Below are positions 50,701 to 57,251 of a stretch of 64,000 bases of DNA, piece by piece. The translations under genes and the position numbers were made by a program. The stretch spans positions 5,854,001 to 5,918,000 of the forward strand of contig CM061107.1 in the NCBI GenBank assembly GCA_030770545.1, in the 5' to 3' direction. Source of the DNA: Macropodus opercularis. Its lineage: Eukaryota > Chordata > Actinopteri > Anabantiformes > Osphronemidae. How positions within the stretch are numbered: position 1 is the first letter of the stretch; each line of letters starts with the position of its first letter. The notes below the pieces were generated by a model, which was not told where the DNA came from, ran no database searches, and worked only from the letters and a program-made list of their open reading frames with translations.

Positions 50701-52526
50701 ACTGCAGCCATGGTTATTTGATTTCTGACTTGGCAAACTTCACTCTTGCGGGTGTTCTGAGGAACACAGGAACCAAATCATTCCCTTTAATGCTCATGTC
50801 TGTTTTTGATGCACAGCATGACAAGAGCTCACTTTCATATCAGAGTTTTCTTAAAGGATAATGGAAAAAAAATGGGTTGCAATTACACAAAGACAGCGCA
50901 AGCCATACGATTTAATCATGACATGTACCTCGAAATATTTCCTGACACAGTTTTGTTCTTTCCTCATGTCACAAAAGCTTGTAATTTAATAAGTGCCCTT
51001 GAAGTGAACCTACAGGCTTGAGTTTCCCTAAACAAAGTTAAGTTGTAGTTAGATAGGCCATTGAGCTTGAGCTTTTTTGTTTTCTGCTGCATGCAAACTG
51101 TAATGAGTTCCAGCTGTGCAGAAATTCAAGAATGATGCATTTTTTTCTTGCTGGACAAAACCATGTACAACAGTAGATCAGGAATTTGCATGTATCTGCC
51201 ACTTTTTACATCAATAGTGAAATACAAGTAACCAAAAGCATGAACTTCGCTATTTAAACTTTGACTGCAGGATTCTACACTTGTTATGAAGTAAGAAAAA
51301 CTTGTAATGGTGCTGTGTAGCAATGTGGAAGTGATTGTGTATAACCAGCATAAATAAAGTGACTTCACTCACTCAAAAGACTCTTGGTGAAGCGGTGCAT
51401 GATAATTACTGTGATCAAGACAGCACAGGGTCTACCTGAGGTGGACTGAATGGCCATTAGATGCTCCCGTCAAGACTGTTATTGTTATCATGTAATAATT
51501 CATTCAGTCAGACTATATAAACTACTCATTGTTGACATAGTTTCTCCCGCTTTTCTTTTAGTACTAATGATTTCCGCCCACATCCCAGAGCTTCATTTGA
51601 GGGTTGTCTTTGTCCTTATACGTGCTTATCAATGAACTGATTCTTCCATTTAAAGAACAACAGTGGTGTATTGTAGCCTCTTAAAGACCACGGGGCACAC
51701 TCACAGTTCGCAGTACGCAGATTTACTTCCTCTCATAAATGTGAAATTAATCTAGAAAATTCAGAGCCAGCGTAAACGCATCGGGTAGTAAATATGAAAG
51801 CTGTCACACATGTTGGACATCGCTTTCTTGTGTGGGGGAGAACATGAAACAATGCTTAAATACAGCTTTACAGAAGCTAAGCATCAGACATGTGGTTAAT
51901 TATTTACTCTCTAGCTTGAAGTAATGCGGATAAAGTACAAACAACAAACTGAGGGACACAAGCCAAGTAAAACACTTTCACCAAACGATGTGCTAATGAT
52001 CCAGCAGCTGGCTGAATAAAATTGAATCTGTGCCTCATGCTGGATTTACCCAGACACTTTCAGGCATAATGCAGTCACACCTGAGTCTTTTAAGAGCTGT
52101 GCAGAGGTGCCATCCCATTCAAGAACAGCGTTTAGGCTTCACTGTCTACATGTCAGGGGTGTCCTTTGATGGAAAACAGCTGGGTCATAAAAGTGATGCA
52201 AACATCTTCTGGCTGGCTAAGAAGTGAAAACCCCGACCATAGTTAAAAAGGATGAAATAGTGTGAGAGGATTTAGTGCGGATCCACTTACTTGAACCTCC
52301 CCTGGCAGTGCTGGCACTGATCTCCGACCCATCCTCGGTCACAGATGCAGGATCCGTTGATGCATTTTCCAGACAGACAGTTCTTGTCACACGGTTTCGC
52401 CGGAGAGGCGTGAGTGACGAGCACAAAGTAAAACAAGGCATAAACCACCAAGTATCTGTTGATGCCTCGCGTTAGACCGGGTCCAAAAACAACGAGTTCC
52501 GTGTCGCGTTTCCCCCCAGGATCCAT
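13351..52526 (-). CDS. atrnl1: attractin-like protein 1, complete gene, 29 coding exons
   Basis: Large type I membrane protein related to attractin/mahogany; its cytoplasmic tail is reported to bind melanocortin-4 receptor. All 29 exons have GT-AG borders. Their lengths sum to 4122 nt, giving 1373 residues (human about 1379). Domains in order: hydrophobic leader (25-37), EGF (46-75), CUB (about 79-190), EGF-like (190-260), kelch repeats (about 265-600), PSI modules (610-730), C-type lectin (about 730-865), PSI (870-1005), laminin-EGF (1005-1095), conserved ectodomain (1100-1215), one membrane span (about 1224-1247), tail ending GTCV. SPWVGLRKINVSYWGWEDM, CTANTNGCQWCDDKKC and FRSNPNITFYVYVSNFSWPI match ATRNL1 rather than ATRN. 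The start at 52526 has A at -3 and G at +4 and aligns with the human METGG start. An in-frame ATG ten codons upstream (52556) has weaker context. Confidence 0.96.
13589..13703 (-). CDS. atrnl1: atrnl1 exon 28 (cytoplasmic tail)
   Basis: Reads GAPKPVAMEPCSGGKAAVFT then VLMRLPSGPSDLPPPGQS. Acceptor TGTGTGCAG. The donor is GTGCTG, a poor match beyond the GT; intron 28 is only 113 nt. Confidence 0.92.
13704..19009 (-). other. atrnl1 intron 27
   Basis: About 5.3 kb, the longest intron of the gene here. A (CA)n run lies at about 17972-17994. No coding feature was seen. Confidence 0.7.
17972..17994. repeat. (AC)n microsatellite, interrupted
   Basis: Short interrupted AC tract in intron 27. Confidence 0.85.
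19010..19117 (-). CDS. atrnl1: atrnl1 exon 27 (cytoplasmic tail)
   Basis: Reads QLMRERQQMASRPFASVAVA then LDARGEQTEVLQPVAD. This juxtamembrane tail is conserved between attractin and attractin-like 1. Acceptor TTATTTTAG, donor GTAAGT; phase 0. Confidence 0.93.
19118..24180 (-). other. atrnl1 intron 26
   Basis: About 5.1 kb. No repeats of known family or coding exons were recognised. Confidence 0.7.
24181..24259 (-). CDS. atrnl1: atrnl1 exon 26 (transmembrane segment and stop-transfer)
   Basis: Reads CFLSLLLVAAVVWKIKQTCW then ASRRRE. Hydrophobic span followed by a basic stop-transfer cluster. Donor GTAAGC. Confidence 0.95.
24260..26918 (-). other. atrnl1 intron 25
   Basis: About 2.7 kb, AT-rich, with homeodomain-like TAAT cores (for example around 24405-24475) but no coding signal. 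Confidence 0.7.
26919..26980 (-). CDS. atrnl1: atrnl1 exon 25 (start of transmembrane segment)
   Basis: Reads IAFSQHNSIMDLVQFFVTFF, the outer edge of the membrane span. Donor GTAAGT. Confidence 0.95.
26981..29201 (-). other. atrnl1 intron 24
   Basis: About 2.2 kb. Contains a (TG)n run at about 27882-27904. Confidence 0.75.
27882..27904. repeat. (TG)n microsatellite
   Basis: About 23 bases of TG repeat in intron 24. Confidence 0.9.
29202..29359 (-). CDS. atrnl1: atrnl1 exon 24 (membrane-proximal ectodomain)
   Basis: Reads GTISGEEVPIVSKTNIKEYR, DSFSCEKFTFRS and NPNITFYVYVSNFSWPIKIQ. Almost identical to ATRNL1. Donor GTAAGG. Confidence 0.96.
29360..31210 (-). other. atrnl1 intron 23
   Basis: About 1.85 kb with nothing recognised. 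Confidence 0.75.
31211..31289 (-). CDS. atrnl1: atrnl1 exon 23 (membrane-proximal ectodomain)
   Basis: Reads ANKNLDMSINASNNFNLNIT then WSVGST, with N-glycosylation sequons NAS and NIT. Donor GTACAT. Confidence 0.94.
31523..31617 (-). CDS. atrnl1: atrnl1 exon 22 (membrane-proximal ectodomain)
   Basis: Reads NLLIDYQFTFSLIQEDDNHY then TAINFMASPEQ. Donor GTAACT; phase 0. Confidence 0.94.
31618..32777 (-). other. atrnl1 intron 21
   Basis: A 1.16-kb intron containing the (GT)25 microsatellite. Confidence 0.8.
32671..32720. repeat. (GT)25 microsatellite
   Basis: Fifty uninterrupted bases of GT, near exon 21. Confidence 0.97.
32778..32830 (-). CDS. atrnl1: atrnl1 exon 21 (end of laminin-EGF)
   Basis: A 53-nt exon reading CDSENRYLGNPLRGTCY between acceptor CACTGCAG and donor GTGAGT. 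Confidence 0.94.
32831..36815 (-). other. atrnl1 intron 20
   Basis: About 4.0 kb. Contains a small CTT-rich run near 35707-35722. A long chance frame at 34998-35573 on the minus strand is not supported as a gene. Confidence 0.7.
36816..36909 (-). CDS. atrnl1: atrnl1 exon 20 (laminin-type EGF)
   Basis: Reads CKCNGHANVCQVLTGKCFC then TTKGIKGDQCQ. Acceptor CTTCCAG, donor GTAAGT. Confidence 0.95.
36910..38963 (-). other. atrnl1 intron 19
   Basis: About 2.05 kb. A short (AT)n tract lies near 38588-38610. Nothing else was recognised. Confidence 0.75.
38964..39101 (-). CDS. atrnl1: atrnl1 exon 19 (laminin-type EGF)
   Basis: Reads CQCNGHSTCVNGSVCEQC, LTTGPHCQTCMPGYHGDPTN. This is the eight-cysteine laminin-EGF spacing. 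Acceptor CTGCCCTAG, donor GTAAGG. Confidence 0.95.
39102..39676 (-). other. atrnl1 intron 18
   Basis: A 575-nt intron with nothing notable. Confidence 0.8.
39677..39910 (-). CDS. atrnl1: atrnl1 exon 18 (PSI)
   Basis: Reads AQNCSGLQTCSQCLEQ, PECGWCGDPSSTGKG, then a Gln/Gly-rich stretch unlike human (ARQGQQGQSLDMSLEV), then SCPKDKGYEWAFIHCP. Confidence 0.93.
39911..42581 (-). other. atrnl1 intron 17
   Basis: About 2.7 kb, AT-rich. Several open frames on both strands have no family resemblance. Confidence 0.75.
42582..42773 (-). CDS. atrnl1: atrnl1 exon 17 (PSI)
   Basis: Reads CKKPCSMHTNCANC, MECMWCSSAQRCVDSTAYVI and FPYGQCLEWQTGDC. Acceptor CTGTGCAG, donor GTAAGT. Confidence 0.94.
42872..43085 (-). 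CDS. atrnl1: atrnl1 exon 16 (C-type lectin, second half)
   Basis: Reads SPWVGLRKINVSYWGWEDM, WLPGEPSDSGFCAYLEE and ANPCTSTAHGLICEKATG. The canonical EPN sugar-binding triplet is EPS here, so Ca-dependent sugar binding by this site is doubtful (inference). Confidence 0.95.
43086..44118 (-). other. atrnl1 intron 15
   Basis: A 1.03-kb intron that carries the 51-bp palindrome listed separately. Otherwise unremarkable and AT-rich. Confidence 0.8.
43639..43689. repeat. near-perfect 51-bp palindrome
   Basis: Arms 43639-43663 and 43665-43689 are reverse complements at 24 of 25 positions, around a single central base. Each arm contains AAAGGATCCAGACTCAAG. It lies in intron 15 of atrnl1. Confidence 0.95.
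44119..44306 (-). CDS. atrnl1: atrnl1 exon 15 (C-type lectin, first half)
   Basis: Reads CSEGWSQVEDACLRINSSRE, then SYDNAQHYCKNLNGNIASLT, the A-x-x-x-C...G-x-L/I-A-S pattern of C-type lectin folds. Donor GTGAAT. Confidence 0.93.
44307..45211 (-). other. atrnl1 intron 14
   Basis: A 905-nt intron with nothing notable. Confidence 0.8.
45212..45344 (-). CDS. atrnl1: atrnl1 exon 14 (PSI)
   Basis: Reads NVKNFTECPVRNEQMCSKLA then NCKSCSLNLNCQWDQNQSEC. Acceptor TGCTTTCAG, donor GTGAGA. Confidence 0.94.
45573..45691 (-). CDS. atrnl1: atrnl1 exon 13 (PSI)
   Basis: Reads DERCFRFSDCASC then TANTNGCQWCDDKKCISAFS, a PSI (plexin-semaphorin-integrin) cysteine pattern. Donor GTGAGT. Confidence 0.95.
45939..46153 (-). 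CDS. atrnl1: atrnl1 exon 12 (last kelch blade, start of PSI)
   Basis: Reads MYVFGGFSGMLLNDVLVYRP then the cysteines of AEEDCVKAGPGVRCIW; RPPSC is close to the ATRNL1 KPPNC and unlike ATRN at this site. Confidence 0.94.
46356..46440 (-). CDS. atrnl1: atrnl1 exon 11 (kelch)
   Basis: Reads CDEWRLLPKPDLHRDVNRFG then HSAVVSNG. Acceptor GGTTTTAG, donor GTGAGT. Confidence 0.93.
46675..46829 (-). CDS. atrnl1: atrnl1 exon 10 (kelch)
   Basis: Reads RYLHSAVLLSGTLLIFGG and NTHNDTSLSNGAKCFSADFL, very close to ATRNL1. Acceptor TTTTTAG, donor GTAGGA. Confidence 0.94.
46922..47105 (-). CDS. atrnl1: atrnl1 exon 9 (kelch)
   Basis: Reads GGYGHSSTYDRASGSVYVHG and GYKALPANKYGLVDDLYRYE. Acceptor TTTCCAG, donor GTAATC (weaker than consensus). 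Confidence 0.93.
47197..47458 (-). CDS. atrnl1: atrnl1 exon 8 (kelch)
   Basis: Reads DDIFMFGGKMEAGSGNVTDE and later YAVEGHSAHCVQLENGEVVM, VIFGYSPIYSYICNIQEYNL. Typical kelch FGG and GHS signatures. Donor GTGAGT. Confidence 0.94.
47626..47713 (-). CDS. atrnl1: atrnl1 exon 7 (kelch)
   Basis: Reads YNLESGIWNTVPTNSG then RYGHSLATYQ, a kelch R-x-GHS strand. Phase-0 end. Confidence 0.93.
47714..48048 (-). other. atrnl1 intron 6
   Basis: A 335-nt intron with nothing notable. Confidence 0.8.
48049..48223 (-). CDS. atrnl1: atrnl1 exon 6 (first kelch motif)
   Basis: Reads GPDCSLTVPSTESFWVLPSV and then RASHKTVVQEKVMWVVGGYT; the GG doublet marks the first kelch blade. Confidence 0.93.
48224..48904 (-). 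other. atrnl1 intron 5
   Basis: A 681-nt intron with nothing notable. Confidence 0.8.
48905..49113 (-). CDS. atrnl1: atrnl1 exon 5 (EGF-like)
   Basis: Reads CPNNCSGHGKCTPG, YCECDKYWKGEACDIPYC, CGSPDHGYCDLTGEKLCVC. Cys-rich EGF-like segment. Acceptor GTCCAG, donor GTAAGA. Confidence 0.94.
49247..49375 (-). CDS. atrnl1: atrnl1 exon 4 (CUB, end)
   Basis: Reads GLIVPEIRGNETVPEVETSS then GYALLHFFSDAAYNLTGFEI, closing the CUB fold. Two N-glycosylation sequons (NET, NLT). Confidence 0.94.
49543..49656 (-). CDS. atrnl1: atrnl1 exon 3 (CUB)
   Basis: Reads PNAVLRLRFNHFATECSWDH then MYVYDGDSIYAPLVAVF; the acidic YDGDS motif is conserved in CUB domains. Acceptor CTGCAG, donor GTGAGA. Confidence 0.94.
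49737..49820 (-). CDS. atrnl1: atrnl1 exon 2 (CUB, start)
   Basis: Acceptor TCTTTCAG, donor GTACGT. Reads LTEPSGYLTDGPINYKYKTK followed by CTWLIEG, the beginning of the CUB domain. Confidence 0.93.
49821..52290 (-). other. atrnl1 intron 1
   Basis: About 2.5 kb. No repeats or exons were recognised. Confidence 0.8.
52291..52526 (-). CDS. atrnl1: atrnl1 exon 1 (leader and first EGF)
   Basis: Starts MDPGGKRDTELVVFGPG. The hydrophobic YLVVYALFYFVLV follows, then the EGF cysteines (CDKNCLSGKCINGSCICD) and GWVGDQCQHCQGRF. Donor GTAAGT; ends in phase 2. The start is chosen for Kozak context and similarity to the human N-terminus. Confidence 0.88.
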
Positions 52527-53400
52527 GTTTTTTTCCTCCAGCTCGGAGTCAAACATCGGGGCCTTTAAGGTCTGCTTTGACGGAAAAAAAGGCTCGGACA
52601 CTCAGGCTGTTTCAGTTATAACAAAGAAGTCCTGCATATTCGTTTAGTGTCGTGCATACTCGGATGAAGGCTTAACGCTAGCTAAGCCTGCTGTAAAGCT
52701 TTGGAGGACAGAAGAAAGGGCTATTTTAAGCAGTGTTTTAGTGGTTAGCCGCATGCATAGATGTGGAGAGGGAGCATTTCCCTTCACCCGACCTCTTCTT
52801 GGAAACCCCAGCATCGACTAGAGCCTGTGAATAAACGGCTAATACTCCGCTCGTTAGCCTGTTTAGCTTATTTGCAATTTGGCCGCTGCTAAGTAACGTG
52901 ACGTTACAGCTCGGATTCAGGACCATTCTCTTCCAGCAGCCATTTTAACGCGTAAACACGCCAGGAGAGAACGAGGACGTTCGCCGCAACACACGGACGT
53001 GCGCCCGTGAAGCGCTCAGTCCAGCCGGAGCTCGTCCGCGGGAGAACAATGAGGCTGCGGTGCTCGGAGCCCCGGAGCCAGCGCCGAGGCTGCGGCAGTC
53101 AACATGGATGAGGTGTGATGTGGGACCTGGCTATTCCCACCGACTGGCGGCATTCGGCCACTTCGGGCTGCTCTGGACCCCGCTTGTCATTTCCTGCGTT
53201 AGCCTCAGCAGCTCCAGACGTAGACGTCGCTGTCGGCGGTGTGTAGCGTCCTTAGAGGGGGAAGCCCCGTTGCCTTTAGCGTGGAGACATGACAACAACT
53301 AGCGTTAGCGCAGCGACGCTACACGGCGCCTCAGGTTGGAGAAAACTAAACACACTGGGCGCATGCGCACTGGCGGCCGCGTCTTTATAAAGGTACAGTG
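52527..53400 (-). promoter_or_regulatory. atrnl1 5'UTR and CpG-rich promoter
   Basis: Strongly CpG-rich from about 52930 to 53420. Includes the palindrome GCGCATGCGC (NRF1-type site, 53359-53368) and a TTTATAAAG box at 53385-53393 that could serve as a TATA-like element for minus-strand start sites. Two upstream ATGs precede the main start. The exact transcription start is unknown. Confidence 0.5.
53359..53368. promoter_or_regulatory. NRF1-type binding site
   Basis: Exact GCGCATGCGC palindrome in a CpG island. Confidence 0.6.
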
Positions 53401-56400
53401 TCGAAAAGCCAGCGCCGGGTCCAATGCGGCATTTTAAAGAGCTCTGTGTGCGCGTTGGGACGTTTTAGGCCCAACATTCAGCTACTGAGAACGTTATCAA
53501 CGGACAAATGTTTGTTTGGTTGTTGGTAAAAGCAGTGCACAGAGTCGTATACAGCAACAAATAAGGGCAGTAAAGACTAGACAGTTCAGAAATCATCACA
53601 CAAGTTAATGTGATTTGTGAGATCAAAACTAAAGCGTTATCTGTCACACATTTCTTCATCTTGTACTATTGGTCCTTAAGGAAAAGTAACAGCGGTGGTG
53701 AAAGCTGCCAACAATGTTTGGTTGATGTCAAAGAGTCCTGCAGAATCAACAGTGTTTTTATCTTCCTTGTGGTGTTGGTCTCAAGAATTTTGACTGATTA
53801 AAACTATTTCAAAAGGTCGAGGACTGGCAAGTGTTTATTAACACCATCTGGTAGGATTCATACCCTTGAGGAGGCTCATTGTGAGCAGTAGGTCTCTGAG
53901 AGAAAGCACTTTGTTTGACCAGACTTGATGTCTGACAGAAAGTGACGCAGCAGCGCTGGTGGGTTTTTTCTGTTGGAGAGATGGTGACTCACGGGCAGAT
54001 GGAGCCCAGTATGATTAAACCCCTAAGATCAGAGCATGTGTGTTGTGCAGGTTGCCATGGCAGCAGGCTTGCTTTCAGCACCGACAAGCTGTAGGACAAG
54101 TGGAAGGATAATGTTGACGAAACAAACATAACAACACATCCCGGAAAATTTCTTTTTTTTTTATTGCGTTTTAATATAGTACATTATGTTGTGTGGGACG
54201 TTTTGATGCAGCTTTTACAGACACACTTTTACATTTTCACCTGCAGGTGGCAATGTTGCACAGTGATGTACAAGGACGTGCATGAGCCCACAGCCTTATG
54301 GTTTAGCTGTGCCAAGGGGGGAAAAGCACACATCTCAGGACTACAGGGATGTGTCAGTGCTTTATGTGCAACAAGTAATCAGGAACATTTAACAAGGTGG
54401 CAGCACTTTATCTGACATGAAACCTCAGTATTACCTGCAGGAAAGCCATGCATCAAGTCAACATACATTTACTTCCACTGAGTTGCCACAATGTCAGCAA
54501 TGCGTGATTTTTACATGATTAGAAACAAAACAATAGTTTTAGTCTTAGTTTTGTCTGCAGTCGGTACAAGGTTAAAGCTGAATGACCTGAGACTGTGAGC
54601 AACCTGCTGGCAGACTGCATGTAGGCTAGGAACTTGGAGATTGACAGGTCCCCGTGTTAAGTCTTCAGCTGATGTAATGTATTAACCTCCTTGTGTTAGT
54701 TTCCAAAGAAAGTAGATTTAGGTCAAAATCCAGCTCAGTGGTCCCCAAACAAAACCCACGATTGAAGATTGAAGCTATCGCCTCAAGGTTTTCTCAGCCT
54801 TCACATGAGTCATCTGCAAACACGTTAAATGCAAAGCACTACAGGTTGAAATTGGTGGCCACAGAGGATATTGTGAACCCAATCACACTTGAACTAAAAA
54901 AAATATTATTGCACAATGATTTAACAGTCTTCTACTTAAGCCACAGGAGAGCTGTTGACGTTTAGTCAGGTGCACACACCTCTGGGGTGCAGGGAAATCT
55001 TTCCAAGGTGTAGTGTGTCTGAAGGCAGCGCTCATTCTTGATCTAAATGTTCCTAAAACAACAGGGAGGAACCACAGAGTCGGGGGATTTGACTTTCTGT
55101 GGAAAGTCCCACAAGTAAAGGTAAGAAGCAGCACAAGAGCAGCAGAAAAGAGAGCAGCTCAGTCTGCAGTCTGAGCCACTTTTAGCACCTTTTGTGTCAC
55201 ACATTCATACATATACATGTCACACACATAAACTGGGACTGAGTTGTCCCAGTTGAAAGCGGAGGACCTGACGCCTCCAGCGCAGCGCGGGGCATCCACA
55301 CGTCTGCTGCACACTAGGAATTCCACTGCTGGATTAATCAGACACTTCTTTTACTGTGGACAGACAGACAAGGCATGAGTGGAGGAGAGAAAGGCCAGAC
55401 CACCATGGTCTGAACCATTCAAGGCCGTATGACAAAGTCTAGAAGAAACATACGTCATCTGTTGACTTTTACTGGCCTGTCTGAAGTGAAGTTCAAGGCT
55501 TGGAGCCGATCGTAATAATTACACTACATTGTGATTTGCCCCAAAAGAGGATGAAACAAGTGCACATTTTATTCATGCATTCGCTTATTACAATAAAAAT
55601 AAAACATTGACCAGCAACTTCATTCTTGGCCTGGGAAACAAGGCTTTGGAAAAATTCAATTTCAAATCCACGTTTACATTCACTTCCAGGGTCCATTCAG
55701 TGATGGAGACAGTAAAATGTTGTTCTTAACGTCACTGTGCAGAAAATGCAGAAATTGGGTTTTTCATTTTGCCTGTAAATCATAAAGAAACAGATGACGC
55801 CATCTTGAGGGAAACTGAAAGAGTAGGTCATCCAAGTTACACCCTGCCCTGATGACATCATCTGAAGTTAAAACGTTTTCAAACAACTGAAGCAGATAGA
55901 GCAGACATGGCAGAGTAAATTCTACTTACTGTACATTAATAATAATACAACTAACGCATAAAAGAGTTGAAAGTCTTTAAGCATTTTACATGATCATTAA
56001 TTACTCCAAACACCGTGACTTGATGACATCATCTGTTGCTGTTTATGAGGTGGTATTTCAAGGCAGCCTCCACCCACTTCTCTGTCCGCTGCAGTCAGCT
56101 TAGAGAAAGCGTGTGATTACCCAGCACCCAGCAGGACAAACCACGGCTCTAAGGACGGTGGTGCTCTGGTCTTCTGCCTCTCAGCCCATAATTATTCTTT
56201 ATTTCTCGACCGCAGCATCCAGTCATCAACACGTGCGTAAGCGTGCTATGCCCAAGCGCACGCAGCCAGGTGGAGCCTAAACACAAAGCCCTGAGACGGC
56301 CTACATGCGTTTTATCCATTTTCTGGAGAATGGTGCGCTTTACATTCCTCTCATACCTCCACCCGGTCACGGCTCTCCCACAGGGGTGTGCGGTTGTTTA
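53401..56400. other. intergenic spacer between atrnl1 and afap1l2
   Basis: Divergent (head-to-head) spacer. No gene was recognised; the trub1, fhip2a and ablim1 genes expected from human order are not visible. Confidence 0.6.
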
Positions 56401-56896
56401 GACAGGGAGCCTCACTTCTCTGGTGCGAGAGAGAAAGCAGTGCCTCTAAAAGCACAACAAAGCTCAATCACCATAGATGTTAACTATCAGCTTTGGGTTT
56501 TATTTACGCATGATTTATATGTTTAATTATCGCAAAACCAAAATGTGCAGATTTATAGCAGAGCACGCACCACGTGTCGTTTCTAAACACCATTAGTGTC
56601 CTAGAATGTCTGACTGACACTGGGGGTCCTTACTTAGGTTTCAGCTGCAGACAGTCTGGATGCTGCGGAGTGGGAGGCGGTGCGCACAGCGGATTAGGAG
56701 GAAGAAGAGGAGAGCGCAGTTGCTCCGTCACAGCTCGGTCCGTCCGCGTCTACTGCTGAACGCGTCATTCCGCGCAAACTTCCTTGCTGTCCCATCACTC
56801 AGAGACGTTGTCAGTCAAGTCCTGGGATTGTTCGGGTTGTACGCGTGGAGGAAAGAGAGGGAGAGAAGGTGAAACTGCGAGCGTGCGCGCGAGGCA
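56401..56896 (+). promoter_or_regulatory. afap1l2 promoter and 5'UTR region
   Basis: GC-rich and CpG-rich segment just upstream of the short first coding exon. No TATA box was noted. Start site unknown. Confidence 0.4.
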
Positions 56897-56912
56897 ATGG
56901 AGAAGCACAAAG
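56897..56912 (+). CDS. afap1l2: first coding exon, probable afap1l2 (actin filament-associated protein 1-like 2)
   Basis: ATG GAG AAG CAC AAA G then donor GTAAGAG. Encodes M-E-K-H-K and ends in phase 1. Human AFAP1L2, as I recall it, starts M-E-R-Y-K-A-L-E-Q-L-L. A G carried into the next exon would give Ala, so this fits the short first exon of that family. The protein is an adaptor with PH domains that links Src-family kinases and PI3K signalling to actin. Orientation fits human 10q25. The second exon is not found in the window and presumably lies beyond 64000. The call rests on five residues plus synteny. Confidence 0.55.
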
Positions 56913-57218
56913 GTAAGAGAGGGGATTTCTGAACTTTGTGTCAATAACATGAGACACAGCTGCTCACTTCTCGGCTGTCACGCTGACCACGAGTCGCTGT
57001 GAAGCTTTTTACAAGCATTTCATTAAAGTCTCTGCTTCGTTCGCGTGTCGAGATGATTTATAAGTCACATCTGTTCATCTTCAGCTTCCAGCCCCCGGAA
57101 ACACGTTCTAATGTTTGGGGGTTTTAACATTTGGGATTCACATAATGTTTTATAGTGACCTAGTTTATAGTGACCAGAGAAAGTGCCTGACATCACACAG
57201 GTCACCTGGCATTAATAC

Positions 57219-57251
57219 TACTACTACTAATAATAATAATAATAATAATAA
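57219..57251. repeat. (TAA)n microsatellite
   Basis: Run of ACT then AAT triplets. Confidence 0.9.

Noticed and set aside
1..52526. Alternative identity as the paralogous gfra4-atrn pair
   Set aside because: The lectin, PSI and membrane-proximal segments match ATRNL1 clearly better than ATRN, and the gfra exons carry GFRA1-type VWQP.
52527..52601. Upstream extension of atrnl1 exon 1 beginning SEPFFPSKQ
   Set aside because: The first codon there is GTG, and the ATG at 52556 has weak context. The ATG at 52526 has good context and resembles the human N-terminus.
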